DNA of 64,000 bases. Origin: Mucilaginibacter arboris (GTDB taxonomy: Bacteria > Bacteroidota > Bacteroidia > Sphingobacteriales > Sphingobacteriaceae). The position numbers and the translations under genes are program-made. The notes beneath the pieces were generated by a model. It was not told where the DNA came from. It worked only from the letters and a program-made list of their open reading frames with translations, and searched no databases. Location: NCBI RefSeq assembly GCF_009754915.1, contig NZ_WPIK01000009.1, positions 153,245 to 217,244 on the forward strand. The letters are read 5' to 3'. Positions 36,166 to 45,268 of the stretch are shown in pieces. Each line of letters begins with the position of its first letter. Positions within the stretch are counted from its first letter, which is position 1.

Positions 36166-37434
36166 TTAAGCAATCTCCTTTAAATCCATTTTATCTAACA
36201 TTAATTTCATATCAGCAAGGTCAATGTACATGTGCGTATCTGTTTCAATAACGTTATTTGCTTCGTCAATAAATTCTTCCCCCTTGTCTGTATATAATAA
36301 ATAGTAATCTAATCCAAACCCGTTCGATATATCGTGAAAAGCTTTTCTATAATGGATTTTATGGCTTATATGCCTTATTTCACAAACTTTTGTTCCTGGT
36401 CCACAAAATATAATATTTGTTAATTGCGATCCGTGGCATGAAATAACATGTGTGGCATTTTGAAATAAACAGATTTGTTCATCTATTGTTAAATCTTCAT
36501 TATGCATACATTCAAAACCATACTTTTCTAAAAAAGCTATCACTTCCCCTTCATTTAAGACCCGCCTTGTATTAACCCTGGACCTGCTTAAATAAATCTT
36601 TTTTGGAAATTCACGATCAATAGCTTTCGGTTTAATCATCTTAAGCAGGTAGTCTTTGTACCAGTTTCCTTTTCTGTCATACCAGGAAGAGAATATCAAC
36701 TCTTCACATTCGTAACAATCATTCTGGTCATAAAGTCTTACCTGTTTTTCAAGCGGGATTCCTATTCGTGTAAAAATACTATTCTTATCTATTATATTAT
36801 CCTGAATAATAAAATGATCGATTTTTTCAAAATTAAATCCTGCTAATTCAGCCAGATAAAGAGCGGGTAGGCCATCCTGCATTTTATGCCAATAGGCACC
36901 GCCTCTTACTATAATTGAACGCCCTTTCAATTTTTTACATTTTGGAAGAAATAAAGTACCAAAAGATGGATGTGATTTTTTTTGATTGCCATAATAATTA
37001 GAAACAGGTGCCAGCAAGTAATTATCTTCTGTTAAAGAAAAGAAATGTTTACTGTAGATCCTGATATTAGGCATTAAATATACATGTTCTGTAGTTTTAA
37101 TTCTATATGAAATAACTTCTGCACCGGGCAATGGCGTGCCAATTGTATATAAAGGGTCTTTAATTTCAATTTCCCTGTCAAAAAATTTCCAGGAAAAATA
37201 GCCTAATCCCTTATTTCGTTTAGCTTCAACGTATTTGTCAATTTCCTGAAATGTTGTGAGTGCATCTTTTGGGCCGCCAATACGTTTTGAATTTAGTTTA
37301 AAAGGATTGATTATATACGTATTAATGCCTGTAACTATAATGGATTTAAGCTTACGTACAGTATCGATCCCTGGTTTTAAATAGTTGCGAAATGTATTTG
37401 ACGTATTGTTAAGTTTGGTAAAATATTTTATCAC
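36166..37434 (-). CDS. Glycosyltransferase, GT61 (DUF563)
   Basis: A 422-residue GT61-type protein. RGGAYWHKMQDGLPALYLAELAGF and the later KKIYLSRSRVNTRRVLNEGEVIAFLEKYGFECMHNEDLTIDEQICLFQNATHVISCHGSQLTNIIFCGPGTKVCEI are the hallmark of the family, which in plants and animals includes xylosyl- and GlcNAc-transferases; bacterial members act in surface glycans. The donor is not known. It is the first gene after the 516-base gap that carries a MITE, so a promoter probably lies in that gap. Confidence 0.85.
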   Translation of the reverse strand: MIKYFTKLNNTSNTFRNYLKPGIDTVRKLKSIIVTGINTYIINPFKLNSKRIGGPKDALTTFQEIDKYVEAKRNKGLGYFSWKFFDREIEIKDPLYTIGTPLPGAEVISYRIKTTEHVYLMPNIRIYSKHFFSLTEDNYLLAPVSNYYGNQKKSHPSFGTLFLPKCKKLKGRSIIVRGGAYWHKMQDGLPALYLAELAGFNFEKIDHFIIQDNIIDKNSIFTRIGIPLEKQVRLYDQNDCYECEELIFSSWYDRKGNWYKDYLLKMIKPKAIDREFPKKIYLSRSRVNTRRVLNEGEVIAFLEKYGFECMHNEDLTIDEQICLFQNATHVISCHGSQLTNIIFCGPGTKVCEIRHISHKIHYRKAFHDISNGFGLDYYLLYTDKGEEFIDEANNVIETDTHMYIDLADMKLMLDKMDLKEIA

Positions 37435-37558
37435 AGGCAGTAATCTATGCTTTATTTCAATAATTATATTATATCTAACGAAGCCATTGCGAAAAGGTTA
37501 TTAGTTATATTAATCAACATAGGTTTATCCTTTTAAATTATCAGTATTATCCATCATG

Positions 37559-37570
37559 ATGCTTCTTTTA
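37559..37570 (-). repeat. Single dispersed-motif copy left of MITE copy B
   Basis: ATGCTTCTTTTA followed by TGCC and TATAATTTTG. Confidence 0.8.
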
Positions 37571-37609
37571 TGCCTATAATTTTGTCAGACAGAAAAATGT
37601 AATAATGAG

Positions 37610-37832
37610 GTTGTTTAAACTTTTTGGTACCCATTTAAATTTGGTCCTCCGGCATGCCCAGCTTTGGTGTCCATGCTTCTTTTACCAGGTAAAATTGGTG
37701 TTTACATTTAATCACTAAAGACCTATAAGGTTTTCAAAACCTTATAGGTCTTTAGCGAAGGGCCAACATTTTTAGGCGATAAAAGAAGCATCGGCCCAAA
37801 AAAAAGAAGGCCAGAAAAAAAGTTTAAACAAC
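37610..37832 (-). mobile_element. MITE-like element, family 1, copy B (223 bp)
   Basis: Perfect terminal inverted repeats GTTGTTTAAACTTTTT (37610-37625) and AAAAAGTTTAAACAAC (37817-37832). Its reverse complement matches copy A at 8489-8811, except that copy A has two more 54-55 bp motif units. It contains motif cores at 37673-37684 and 37780-37791. It sits inside the polysaccharide locus between the GT2 gene ending at 37951 and the GT61 gene starting at 37434. It has no coding capacity. Confidence 0.82.
37715..37755. repeat. 41-base palindrome, 20-bp arms, in MITE copy B
   Basis: Perfect arms around a central C. The outer bases read CTAAAGACC, where copy A has TACCTGACC, and both pair perfectly with their own partner arm, a compensated change. 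Confidence 0.9.
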
Positions 37833-37856
37833 TTCAATATCCAAATTTTTATGTGG

Positions 37857-37868
37857 TAAAAGAAGCAT
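37857..37868 (+). repeat. Single dispersed-motif copy right of MITE copy B
   Basis: TAAAAGAAGCAT preceded by AAATTTTTATGTGG. Confidence 0.8.
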
Positions 37869-37950
37869 AACAAAAGTATTGAAAGAAATTAAATATGCTT
37901 TATCATATTTCTTATTCAGTAATTACAAAAAAGATAAACAATTGCTTATA

Positions 37951-38793
37951 CTAACCCTGCCGGTTGTAAATTGAAATATAGACAGAAAAATACAATTGAA
38001 GGATATCATAGTTAACTTTGCTGAAAAAACCTTTGAACTTGTATTTAAAAGCATTTTTTAAAGTGTTCTTAAAAAAACCATTAAAAAATGCAATGAAGTA
38101 ATATTTGCTGTTTATCTCTTTTTTTTTCTCCGGATGCTTCTTTAAAAAGTATAAGGTTGACTTAAATCTGTTCAATGTTATCGTCCACATTTTTTTTTGT
38201 ACACGCCATGGATGGACAACATAAGCATTTTTTAGAAAAACTTTACTAAATCCACTTTTACTTAACCTATAGTCTAAATCAACATCTTCCATTGCGGCAA
38301 AAGGAAATTTTTCGTCAAAACCGTTTAAATCATGCAAAAATATTTTTTTATTGATCATAAAGTTGCAGGACCATAAATAACCCCCCGTTTCATTGACCGG
38401 AGATTCTTCTGCCAGGCTTTGCTGCACCCTGTCTGTTTTAATACAACCTTCAAATACCAATATTTTTTCATTGCTTAAAATCGCTGTCTGATATATTTCT
38501 AATAATTGTTTATCAGGAAGGCAATCATCATCTATAAAAATCAGCCATTCTCCTTTGGCATTTCTGGCGCCATTATTTCTGTTTGCTGCCGGGCCACGCT
38601 GAGGTCCGGCTATCCACTTTACCCAGGTATAATTTTCTTTTATAAATTGCCTGGCCCGATTTTGCTTACTATCATCAGTAACAATAACTTCATAATTAGC
38701 TGCATTTATAGTTTGAAATTGGGGATTGAGACAATCCAAACACATAGCTAATAAATCATTACGGTTACAAGTGGGGATAATTATAGATAACAT
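37951..38793 (-). CDS. Glycosyltransferase, GT2
   Basis: A 280-residue GT-A enzyme: LSIIIPTCNRNDLLAMCLDCL, VTDDSKQNRARQFI, GPAANRNNGARNAKGEWLIFIDDDCLP (DXD) and AAMEDVDLDYRLSKSGFSKVFL (the ED base motif). The last 60 residues are basic and aromatic and may touch the membrane. It is the last gene before the MITE gap. Confidence 0.9.
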   Translation of the reverse strand: MLSIIIPTCNRNDLLAMCLDCLNPQFQTINAANYEVIVTDDSKQNRARQFIKENYTWVKWIAGPQRGPAANRNNGARNAKGEWLIFIDDDCLPDKQLLEIYQTAILSNEKILVFEGCIKTDRVQQSLAEESPVNETGGYLWSCNFMINKKIFLHDLNGFDEKFPFAAMEDVDLDYRLSKSGFSKVFLKNAYVVHPWRVQKKMWTITLNRFKSTLYFLKKHPEKKKEINSKYYFIAFFNGFFKNTLKNAFKYKFKGFFSKVNYDILQLYFSVYISIYNRQG

Positions 38794-38881
38794 ATTTAAT
38801 TAAAAATCACTTTTATTTTTTTAGATACCGATATTGGATTAAAGTGTATTAATCAATAGATATAAATGCAAAAAAATGAAC

Positions 38882-39757
38882 TTACTTTTTTAATATTTCA
38901 GAATCGATAAGATCTAAGACTTTACTATCAACCTGTGTGTCAAATTTTCTGGCAAACGGAATATTTTGTTCTTTGAGTATTGCTATATTTTCTGCTTTCC
39001 AAACAATTGGGTTTGGAGCATTATAATCAGCAAAAATAGTCCTCAGGTTAACTATGCGGCTGGCATATTTTGAGTTCAACAACAACGTTTGAAAATACAT
39101 TTCTGCAGAATGTATGGTAAACCTGTAGAAATTACTTAAAGTTTTATTTCTTTTAAATTCAGTTACAACAAATTCTGCTATATCTAATGGTAATATAAAC
39201 CACTGTCTTCCAATATATGGGTTAACTCCTTTTACAAATCTCCTTTTAGGTAAAAGCTTAGTTAAGATTCTTGCCAGAAGTGGAACTTCTTTGCTGTTAA
39301 ATAACCCTTTTGGATTATAGTTAAAATAATCACAGAAATAATAGCGGTTTGTAGAATTTGGTACTTTAAGGTCTAAGCTTGCTGGTTCATATTCAATCAA
39401 TGCTTTACCTTTATAAAATTCTAAATATTCTTTTATCCTGTTGTTATCCATAATAGGATAATCTTGCCCACTTATGTAAACGATGCTATCTGGTTTAAAT
39501 GGCAATACCGAGTTTACTAACTCAACTGCAGCCCTGATTGTATTAAATCCACCCCATTTTGGTTTATATCTTTTTTCTAAAAACTGAATATTGCTATTGT
39601 TTGGATTAGAAGCTAAAATCTCTTTTTTAAAAGGCTCGTCATCACCATTAAAATCAACGTGGATAGAAAAGATTGTATTTTCTACATTTAACCTGGTGAT
39701 TAGCCTGGCAACTTGTTTTGGATTTTTATGGACTAATATAATATAAGCAATTTTCAT
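38882..39757 (-). CDS. Core-2/I-branching-type glycosyltransferase (GT14)
   Basis: A 291-residue protein of the Core-2/I-branching beta-1,6-N-acetylglucosaminyltransferase family. KIAYIILVHKNPKQVARLITRL, FSIHVDFNGDDEPF, VYISGQDYPIMDNNRIKEYL and GRQWFILPLDIAEFVV are all typical. Bacterial members transfer GlcNAc or xylose to polysaccharides. ATG 39757 is favoured over one six codons upstream because it begins the conserved strand. Confidence 0.86.
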   Translation of the reverse strand: MKIAYIILVHKNPKQVARLITRLNVENTIFSIHVDFNGDDEPFKKEILASNPNNSNIQFLEKRYKPKWGGFNTIRAAVELVNSVLPFKPDSIVYISGQDYPIMDNNRIKEYLEFYKGKALIEYEPASLDLKVPNSTNRYYFCDYFNYNPKGLFNSKEVPLLARILTKLLPKRRFVKGVNPYIGRQWFILPLDIAEFVVTEFKRNKTLSNFYRFTIHSAEMYFQTLLLNSKYASRIVNLRTIFADYNAPNPIVWKAENIAILKEQNIPFARKFDTQVDSKVLDLIDSEILKK

Positions 39758-39866
39758 TTTTGATGTTATAATCAATATTGTGTTTGTTAAATATTTGTAT
39801 TAAAAAGATAAGAAAGCTGTTTAATATATCAACAAGTATTGTTGTTGTTATTTCAACTTAAAAAAG

Positions 39867-40958
39867 TTAATTGATTAATGCAGAGATCATTTTTAAATAG
39901 TCTTTTTTTAAAACGCTCCATGAATAGCGGCTATGAGCAGCTTTTATTAAAGATTCTTTATTTAAAACTGTTTTTTCTATGGAAAAATATTCAGTTAATT
40001 CACCTTCATTTTCCATATTTAAGTAAATCCCATATTCGCCAAGCACTTGTTTTGCGTTAATATAATTGTGTACTATACAAGGCAAGCCATAACTTAAAGC
40101 TTCAATCAGTACGCGTCCAAAGCCTTCATTCAAAGAAGCCAGAACAAAATAATCAGCAGCAATATAGTAATCTTTTACATCTTCCTGAGGAACATTGGTA
40201 ATTGTAAACCTTCCCATTAATTTTGTTGTTGCCAAATTAATTAGTTGTGGGGTTTCTGCTTCAAATTGTCCCAATATAACTAAAAAGTATTCACTTCCTA
40301 GTTTGGCTACTTCATCAATAAGATAATCCATTCTTTTGTGATGTGTATTAATAGCACCAACAGACAGGATTACTTTTTGGGTAGGGGAAAGGCCAAGCTG
40401 TTTTCTAATTAATTTTTTTTTTGCAAGGCTATTTAACCTTTCGTTAATATTGATATTAAAGCCATAAGGTAACAAAGTTTGCATTTCTGCCGGTGCACCT
40501 TTCCGAATAGCTTCTTCCAAGTAAACTGGCAAAAGCTGTTGCACATGATCTTCTGTTTTAAAAGGAGGGCCATTTGGTGCACCGTTAGAAAAAAGCAGTT
40601 TATATTTAAATTTCAGGTATTTTCTTAAATGCCATAAATAGGTACCCAATACAAAATCACTATAATAAATAACAGCAGGTTTTTTTTTAAAAATTAGTGG
40701 AAGCATCGAAATACAAAATGTAGCTTGCTCTATTGCATAAGCATCCAAAGGCAGTATTTTTGCTAAAAATTGTGCTCCTTTTTTTCTTCTTGGTAAGTTA
40801 GGCAAAGCTATTTCGTTACCTATGCTTTTACCTCCGCCTTTAATTAAGTATAGTTTAAAATCTATAGTATCTTTTAACGCATCATAACATTCTCTGGTAA
40901 AAGATTCGTAACCGCGGTTAATATGCCCTAAGCCGGTGCAAACTATAAAAACGTTCAT
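39867..40958 (-). CDS. Glycosyltransferase, GT4
   Basis: A 363-residue GT-B enzyme. FIVCTGLGHINRGYESFTRECY opens the acceptor domain; LGLSPTQKVILSVGAINTHHKRMDYLIDEVAKLG and FVLASLNEGFGRVLIEALSYGLPCIVHN (EX7E) form the donor domain. Its start overlaps the upstream GT2 gene by four bases (ATGA), a pair whose paralogues recur at 51390-53530. Confidence 0.9.
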   Translation of the reverse strand: MNVFIVCTGLGHINRGYESFTRECYDALKDTIDFKLYLIKGGGKSIGNEIALPNLPRRKKGAQFLAKILPLDAYAIEQATFCISMLPLIFKKKPAVIYYSDFVLGTYLWHLRKYLKFKYKLLFSNGAPNGPPFKTEDHVQQLLPVYLEEAIRKGAPAEMQTLLPYGFNININERLNSLAKKKLIRKQLGLSPTQKVILSVGAINTHHKRMDYLIDEVAKLGSEYFLVILGQFEAETPQLINLATTKLMGRFTITNVPQEDVKDYYIAADYFVLASLNEGFGRVLIEALSYGLPCIVHNYINAKQVLGEYGIYLNMENEGELTEYFSIEKTVLNKESLIKAAHSRYSWSVLKKDYLKMISALIN

Positions 40959-41959
40959 GCTGTTTTTAGCATCATTTTTTCCCTAATCTTTCTGTTTACT
41001 TTCCGCAGGCCAAACAAACAAACATCTGTTAAAGATTTAAAGAAAACAAGGATAGCAGTAGGAGACAAGTAAAAAAGTGATTTAGTTATAAAAACAATTT
41101 CGGGCCTGGTAAGGAAAATGCGTTTCCGGGAAGTTTCTAATAACACACTAAACAAATATATATCTGTATATTTTACTTTATGTTTTAGCGGAATATTATT
41201 CCCCACTTTTTTATAAGCATATAATCCAACTTTGAGCTTTTCTAATAAGAAAATTTTATAAGTATCTTTTCTGTAATGATCTGAGCGGCTGACAGAAGTA
41301 TTTGATTGCCTGAAATAATTTAAGCACTCCGGAAAATAAGCAATGTAATTATCAAAACAAATGTCAATCCAAAACTGCCAGTCGCCACAAATTTTATATT
41401 GCTTAAAAGACGCATCTACTTTGTAAAAATTCTCTTTTTTAAATACAACAGCACTTGCATTTGGAACAATTGGGTGAAAGAAAAAAGCGTCCCGGCATTC
41501 ATCATAACCGTTATTTAAATAATAACCGTCCTGGTTGTTAGGTATCTCCTGGATTAGTTTTCCGATACTTTTACCATTCTCGTCAACCATATTAGATCCG
41601 CAATAAGCTAATCCAATGTTTGTATTGTTATTTAAAGTTTGCGTTAACGATTCTAAGAAATTTTTATCAGCATAATCATCGCTTTCAGCTATCCAAATAT
41701 AATCGCCATTAGCTAATGCAATACCTTTTTCCCATTGCAAAAACGTACTTCCAGAATTTTTTTCATTATAAATGATGTGTTTAATTTGGGGATTATTCCT
41801 GTATTGTTCAATAACAATTTTACTATCATCGGTAGAACAATCATCTAAAATAATGACCTCAAAGTTTTGATAAGTTTGATGAAGAACAGAATCAATCCTT
41901 TGGTTTAAATACCGGGCATGATTGTAATTTGGAATGATAACAGAAACCAGTTCGACCAT
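40955..41959 (-). CDS. Glycosyltransferase, GT2
   Basis: A 334-residue GT-A enzyme: VSVIIPNYNHARYLNQRIDSVLHQ, LDDCSTDDSKIVIEQY, and the DXD region in YIWIAESDDYADKNFLESL. It is clearly paralogous to the protein at 52574-53530 (shared IPNYNH, LDDCSTD, NEKNSxSTFxQW and WIAESDDYAD strings). It is coupled to the downstream GT4 gene. Confidence 0.9.
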   Translation of the reverse strand: MVELVSVIIPNYNHARYLNQRIDSVLHQTYQNFEVIILDDCSTDDSKIVIEQYRNNPQIKHIIYNEKNSGSTFLQWEKGIALANGDYIWIAESDDYADKNFLESLTQTLNNNTNIGLAYCGSNMVDENGKSIGKLIQEIPNNQDGYYLNNGYDECRDAFFFHPIVPNASAVVFKKENFYKVDASFKQYKICGDWQFWIDICFDNYIAYFPECLNYFRQSNTSVSRSDHYRKDTYKIFLLEKLKVGLYAYKKVGNNIPLKHKVKYTDIYLFSVLLETSRKRIFLTRPEIVFITKSLFYLSPTAILVFFKSLTDVCLFGLRKVNRKIREKMMLKTA

Positions 41960-42002
41960 TATTGCAGATGTAATATTGGCTTGTTAATTCCTGCAATTAA
42001 CA

Positions 42003-42014
42003 ATGCTTCTTTTA
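42003..42014 (-). repeat. Single dispersed-motif copy
   Basis: ATGCTTCTTTTA followed by CCGG and TAAAAAATTT, in the 76-base gap between the GT2 and fucosyltransferase genes. Confidence 0.85.
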
Positions 42015-42035
42015 CCGGTAAAAAATTTATATCAA

Positions 42036-42941
42036 TCATAATTTTATCCAGGATGGAAATTGTAATTGAATGCTTTTGTTTACATCTTCCCTGGCCGACC
42101 ATTTTTCTGGTGCAATAACAATTTTGTTAGGATTACGGTTTAAAAAAGCACCCCACCAACTAAAAGTACTGTTGGCTATAATATTGTTGGAACATTGGCG
42201 CATCAGATCCAAATCTACATAATCGGTATTGCCATCCACATAATACGTTGCTGCATCTGTTTTTATATTTTCTTTTACCCATTCCAAGTCGTCCGAAAAA
42301 AAGTAAAACGATGGTTTTGAAACCTTTTGTTTGAGATAATGAATGGCTTTTTGATAATATTCCATTGGTAAAACACCCATCAAATAATTAGCATTAGAAT
42401 CGGTTACATAATCACCGCGGCGAATATGAACTGCCACAGAAGATTTATCAGTTTTTATTGCTGATAACCATGCTGCTGCTTTTGTATCAAGCGGTTCTTT
42501 CAGGGTAAGTTCTTCAAAAATTTGTGGTTGTACATTTTCAAAGTATTTGTAATGCTGCCAGTAACCTTCTACATAAACATTAGCGGGAGTTTTAAAAACA
42601 TCGGGTTCTAATATCCACCAAATATGTTCTTTAAAATAATTTTTAGTATGCTTTGGAAAGAGAACAGGTTCAACATTTCTATACACTTTTGCAAAAAACG
42701 AAGTTTGCTGATGCAACTTTTGATAACGGTTTATCTCTTTTCTGAAAGGAACAATATCTGCTGTTGTTGCAATTTCAGCATTGATATGATAATGATTAAG
42801 CTTGTAACTTCTTAAATCCTGACTTTTAAAAAACGATAAATCTAATTTTAAAGGTACTTCTTTTGCCAGTGATAATTGCCGACCAATTGCATATTGAAAT
42901 AACTGATTTCCTAAGCCACTTATTAATTTAGTTACAATCAA
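42036..42941 (-). CDS. GT11 fucosyltransferase (alpha-1,2 type)
   Basis: A 301-residue GT11 enzyme using GDP-L-fucose. Family motifs are all present: the start LISGLGNQLFQYAIGRQLS, VAVHIRRGDYV (the HxRRGDY nucleotide-binding motif) and IIANSTFSWWGAFLN. Such enzymes form alpha-1,2-fucosyl links, as in FutC or WbwK-type capsule and O-antigen enzymes. Its donor is made by Gmd and Fcl at the end of the same locus. Confidence 0.93.
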   Translation of the reverse strand: MIVTKLISGLGNQLFQYAIGRQLSLAKEVPLKLDLSFFKSQDLRSYKLNHYHINAEIATTADIVPFRKEINRYQKLHQQTSFFAKVYRNVEPVLFPKHTKNYFKEHIWWILEPDVFKTPANVYVEGYWQHYKYFENVQPQIFEELTLKEPLDTKAAAWLSAIKTDKSSVAVHIRRGDYVTDSNANYLMGVLPMEYYQKAIHYLKQKVSKPSFYFFSDDLEWVKENIKTDAATYYVDGNTDYVDLDLMRQCSNNIIANSTFSWWGAFLNRNPNKIVIAPEKWSAREDVNKSIQLQFPSWIKL

Positions 42942-43002
42942 GAATAAAAATATTTAGAATAAGTATCGGAACAAGTATTAAATAAATAACTGAATTTGAT
43001 AG

Positions 43003-44211
43003 TTAGTTATTTGAAAAAGCAATTTCGGTTAAAAAGCTTTTGATTTTTTGATGAACAGTTTCTTTTGAAAAATAATACAAAGTATCCCAGGCATTGCTTA
43101 CATAGTTTTGATAGTTATTGATATTAACTATGATTTTTGAAAGCTGGTTTGCTATTTCTTTTTCATCAATAGTTTCAATACAAACACCGCAATTGTTCTC
43201 TTTTATAAAATGATTATTGGCTGAATAAGTTGGTCCGCAACTAATAATTAATCTTTTTGATTTGCAATAATCTGTAATCTTGGTTTGTAAGGATGCTTTT
43301 GAATGCGTATAATTTTCACTGCTAAAAGAAGCAGTGATCAGCAGTGCATCTGCCTCGTTTAACTTTTGATGTATTTGGTTGTAAGGTAAATGCCCACCAT
43401 ATTTTACGCCCAATGACTCTAATTCACTTTTTCGCCAGCTCCATTGGCCCTCCTGCGTATAAAGCATCAATTGTATGTTTTGATTCACTGCTAAACTTTT
43501 TACTGCCTTTGCAAAAGCCAGGAAACTATCAAAGTGCATTGGCCATAAAGCGCCAGCATAAGCAATAGTAAAAGGACCGTTTTTTACATAAGGGTTATCT
43601 TTTGGCGCATCAGTTAAATCAACCGGGTTTCTTACATATAAAATTTTTTCAGGTTTTGCCTGATAACGTTCAGCTAATATGTTTCCAAGTTCCTCGCCAA
43701 TCATCATCCAATTCCTGTTGTTTTGCAGCATCTCTTTGATAATATTGCTAACAAGGTTTCCTATGCGGTCGGCTTTAACTTTATACATCCAATCATCCAT
43801 AAAATACGGAATAATTGGATACTTGCTGTTTTTAAGTAATTTATCATGCATCAAAATACCTGATGCAGTATTAGAACAGGAAATAACAACATCAGGATTA
43901 AACAATTCAATCTCCCGCCTTAATTTTTGATAGTTGTTATGTTTAAAAAGAAAATAGTTGATGGAACTAATTAATGGAAGCGAAAATTTCGTAAGCTTGT
44001 TTACAGGAATATTAATTGCATTAAGCTTGTAACTTCTGTAACGTTTTGTATAAGGTTCTGTCGAGCCTATTTTTTCCAGGCTTTTTAGATCGACCTCTGT
44101 AATGCCTAAAAAATCTTCAGGCTTTATAAAACAGAATAAATTGTACAAAGTTTGGTTAATTCCGCCTTCATTTAATGCCATTGGCGCATCACCAAATAGT
44201 AAAACCTTCAT
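43003..44211 (-). CDS. Glycosyltransferase, GT4-like
   Basis: A 402-residue GT-B protein. The N-terminus reads MKVLLFGDAPMALNEGGINQTLYNL; the donor side has FTIAYAGALWPMHFDSFLAFAKAVKSL and LITASFSSENYTHSKASLQTKITDYCKSKRLIIS. The ATG at 44211 is used because upstream in-frame codons overlap the preceding gene and do not fit the fold. A motif copy (43323-43332) encodes part of TASF and keeps its A-rich arm. Confidence 0.83.
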   Translation of the reverse strand: MKVLLFGDAPMALNEGGINQTLYNLFCFIKPEDFLGITEVDLKSLEKIGSTEPYTKRYRSYKLNAINIPVNKLTKFSLPLISSINYFLFKHNNYQKLRREIELFNPDVVISCSNTASGILMHDKLLKNSKYPIIPYFMDDWMYKVKADRIGNLVSNIIKEMLQNNRNWMMIGEELGNILAERYQAKPEKILYVRNPVDLTDAPKDNPYVKNGPFTIAYAGALWPMHFDSFLAFAKAVKSLAVNQNIQLMLYTQEGQWSWRKSELESLGVKYGGHLPYNQIHQKLNEADALLITASFSSENYTHSKASLQTKITDYCKSKRLIISCGPTYSANNHFIKENNCGVCIETIDEKEIANQLSKIIVNINNYQNYVSNAWDTLYYFSKETVHQKIKSFLTEIAFSNN

Positions 44212-44225
44212 GTCAAAAGATGAAA

Positions 44226-45179
44226 TCAGGATAATTTCACCATCTTTTTTCCGAGTATTTTTTTTACCCAGTATTTGGAATAGATGGGAAAAAGAGCAGA
44301 CCAAAAGCTTTTGTATTTCCAATAGGTTTTTAAAAGAACAGAAAAATGGTTTTCTGTATCAAACCTGTTTTCATAATACAGCAATTTAATAATATTGGCA
44401 GGAAAATAGTTTTTAATAATATTAGTATTGGTAATATTGATGATGCTTTTATGATAACCTTCTTTAACTAGTGAAGTTAAAATGTAATTATAGTTTTTGG
44501 CAAAGGTATTAACAAACTGATAACCACCGGAATTATTTTGTTTTGCAGCAATTAAAGGTGTTTCGATAAAAATATTTTCCTTAGCTCCGAATATTGCTTT
44601 TATAGTCCAGCAAACTTGTACAATATTGGTTCCCATGTATTTTTCATAATCCAGATCTATTGGAAGTATTGATTTATTGATAATATTTCCGCTGATAAAA
44701 GTTACGTAATAATGTATCTTTTTAACAAATTCTAAAGGGTTTTGATAAGAAATAATTTCTGCGTTAGTTATACGTTTTTGCTCCAAATCTTCTTCTTTAT
44801 GATAAGGTATGCACTGCATATATACATCGCCACAATCTTTATCTTTAAGAAGATCAACAATTACTTTAAGGCTTCCATCCAATAAAAATTCATCATCCCC
44901 TAAAATCCAAACATATTTTCCGGTAGCTTTATCAAAACAGATGGAACAAGTTGAATCCGGGCCAAGGTTAATCGTGTTTTCGTAGTAATTAATCCTAACC
45001 GTCTTTGAATATTTATCTACAATATTTTTTGTATGATCTGTTGAAGCATTATTGGCAATTACAAGTTCTATATCCTGTTTTACTTCTTCTAATTGAGTTA
45101 TAATTGAATTGAGGCAACGATCTAAATAAGTTGCCCTGTTATAAGTTGGAATGCCAATAGTTAGTAAAGGTTTTTGCAT
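44226..45179 (-). CDS. Glycosyltransferase, GT2
   Basis: A 317-residue GT-A enzyme: LLTIGIPTYNRATYLDRCLNSII, IANNASTDHTKNIVDKY and the DXD-like YVWILGDDEFLLDGSLKVI (GDDE). It resembles the protein at 49479-50402 (IGIPTY and an equivalent HDDDY). ATG 45179 or 45185 is the start; the second Met fits the fold better. The substrate is unknown. Confidence 0.88.
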   Translation of the reverse strand: MQKPLLTIGIPTYNRATYLDRCLNSIITQLEEVKQDIELVIANNASTDHTKNIVDKYSKTVRINYYENTINLGPDSTCSICFDKATGKYVWILGDDEFLLDGSLKVIVDLLKDKDCGDVYMQCIPYHKEEDLEQKRITNAEIISYQNPLEFVKKIHYYVTFISGNIINKSILPIDLDYEKYMGTNIVQVCWTIKAIFGAKENIFIETPLIAAKQNNSGGYQFVNTFAKNYNYILTSLVKEGYHKSIINITNTNIIKNYFPANIIKLLYYENRFDTENHFSVLLKTYWKYKSFWSALFPIYSKYWVKKILGKKMVKLS

Positions 45180-45227
45180 AAGCAAGATTGTGTTTTGATG
45201 TTTTTTAAATCTGTATAAAAGCTACAG

Positions 45228-45239
45228 ATGCTTCTTTTA
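45228..45239 (-). repeat. Single dispersed-motif copy
   Basis: ATGCTTCTTTTA followed by CCGCAC and TAAAATTA, between the GT2 and exostosin-like genes. It is the last arm-bearing copy before an 11 kb stretch without one. Confidence 0.85.
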
Positions 45240-45268
45240 CCGCACTAAAATTATATTCTTTTGTCAAG

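Noticed and set aside
44212..44322. Upstream start for the GT4-like gene at 43003
   Set aside because: It would overlap the end of the preceding glycosyltransferase by almost 100 bases, and the fold begins at MKVLLFGD.
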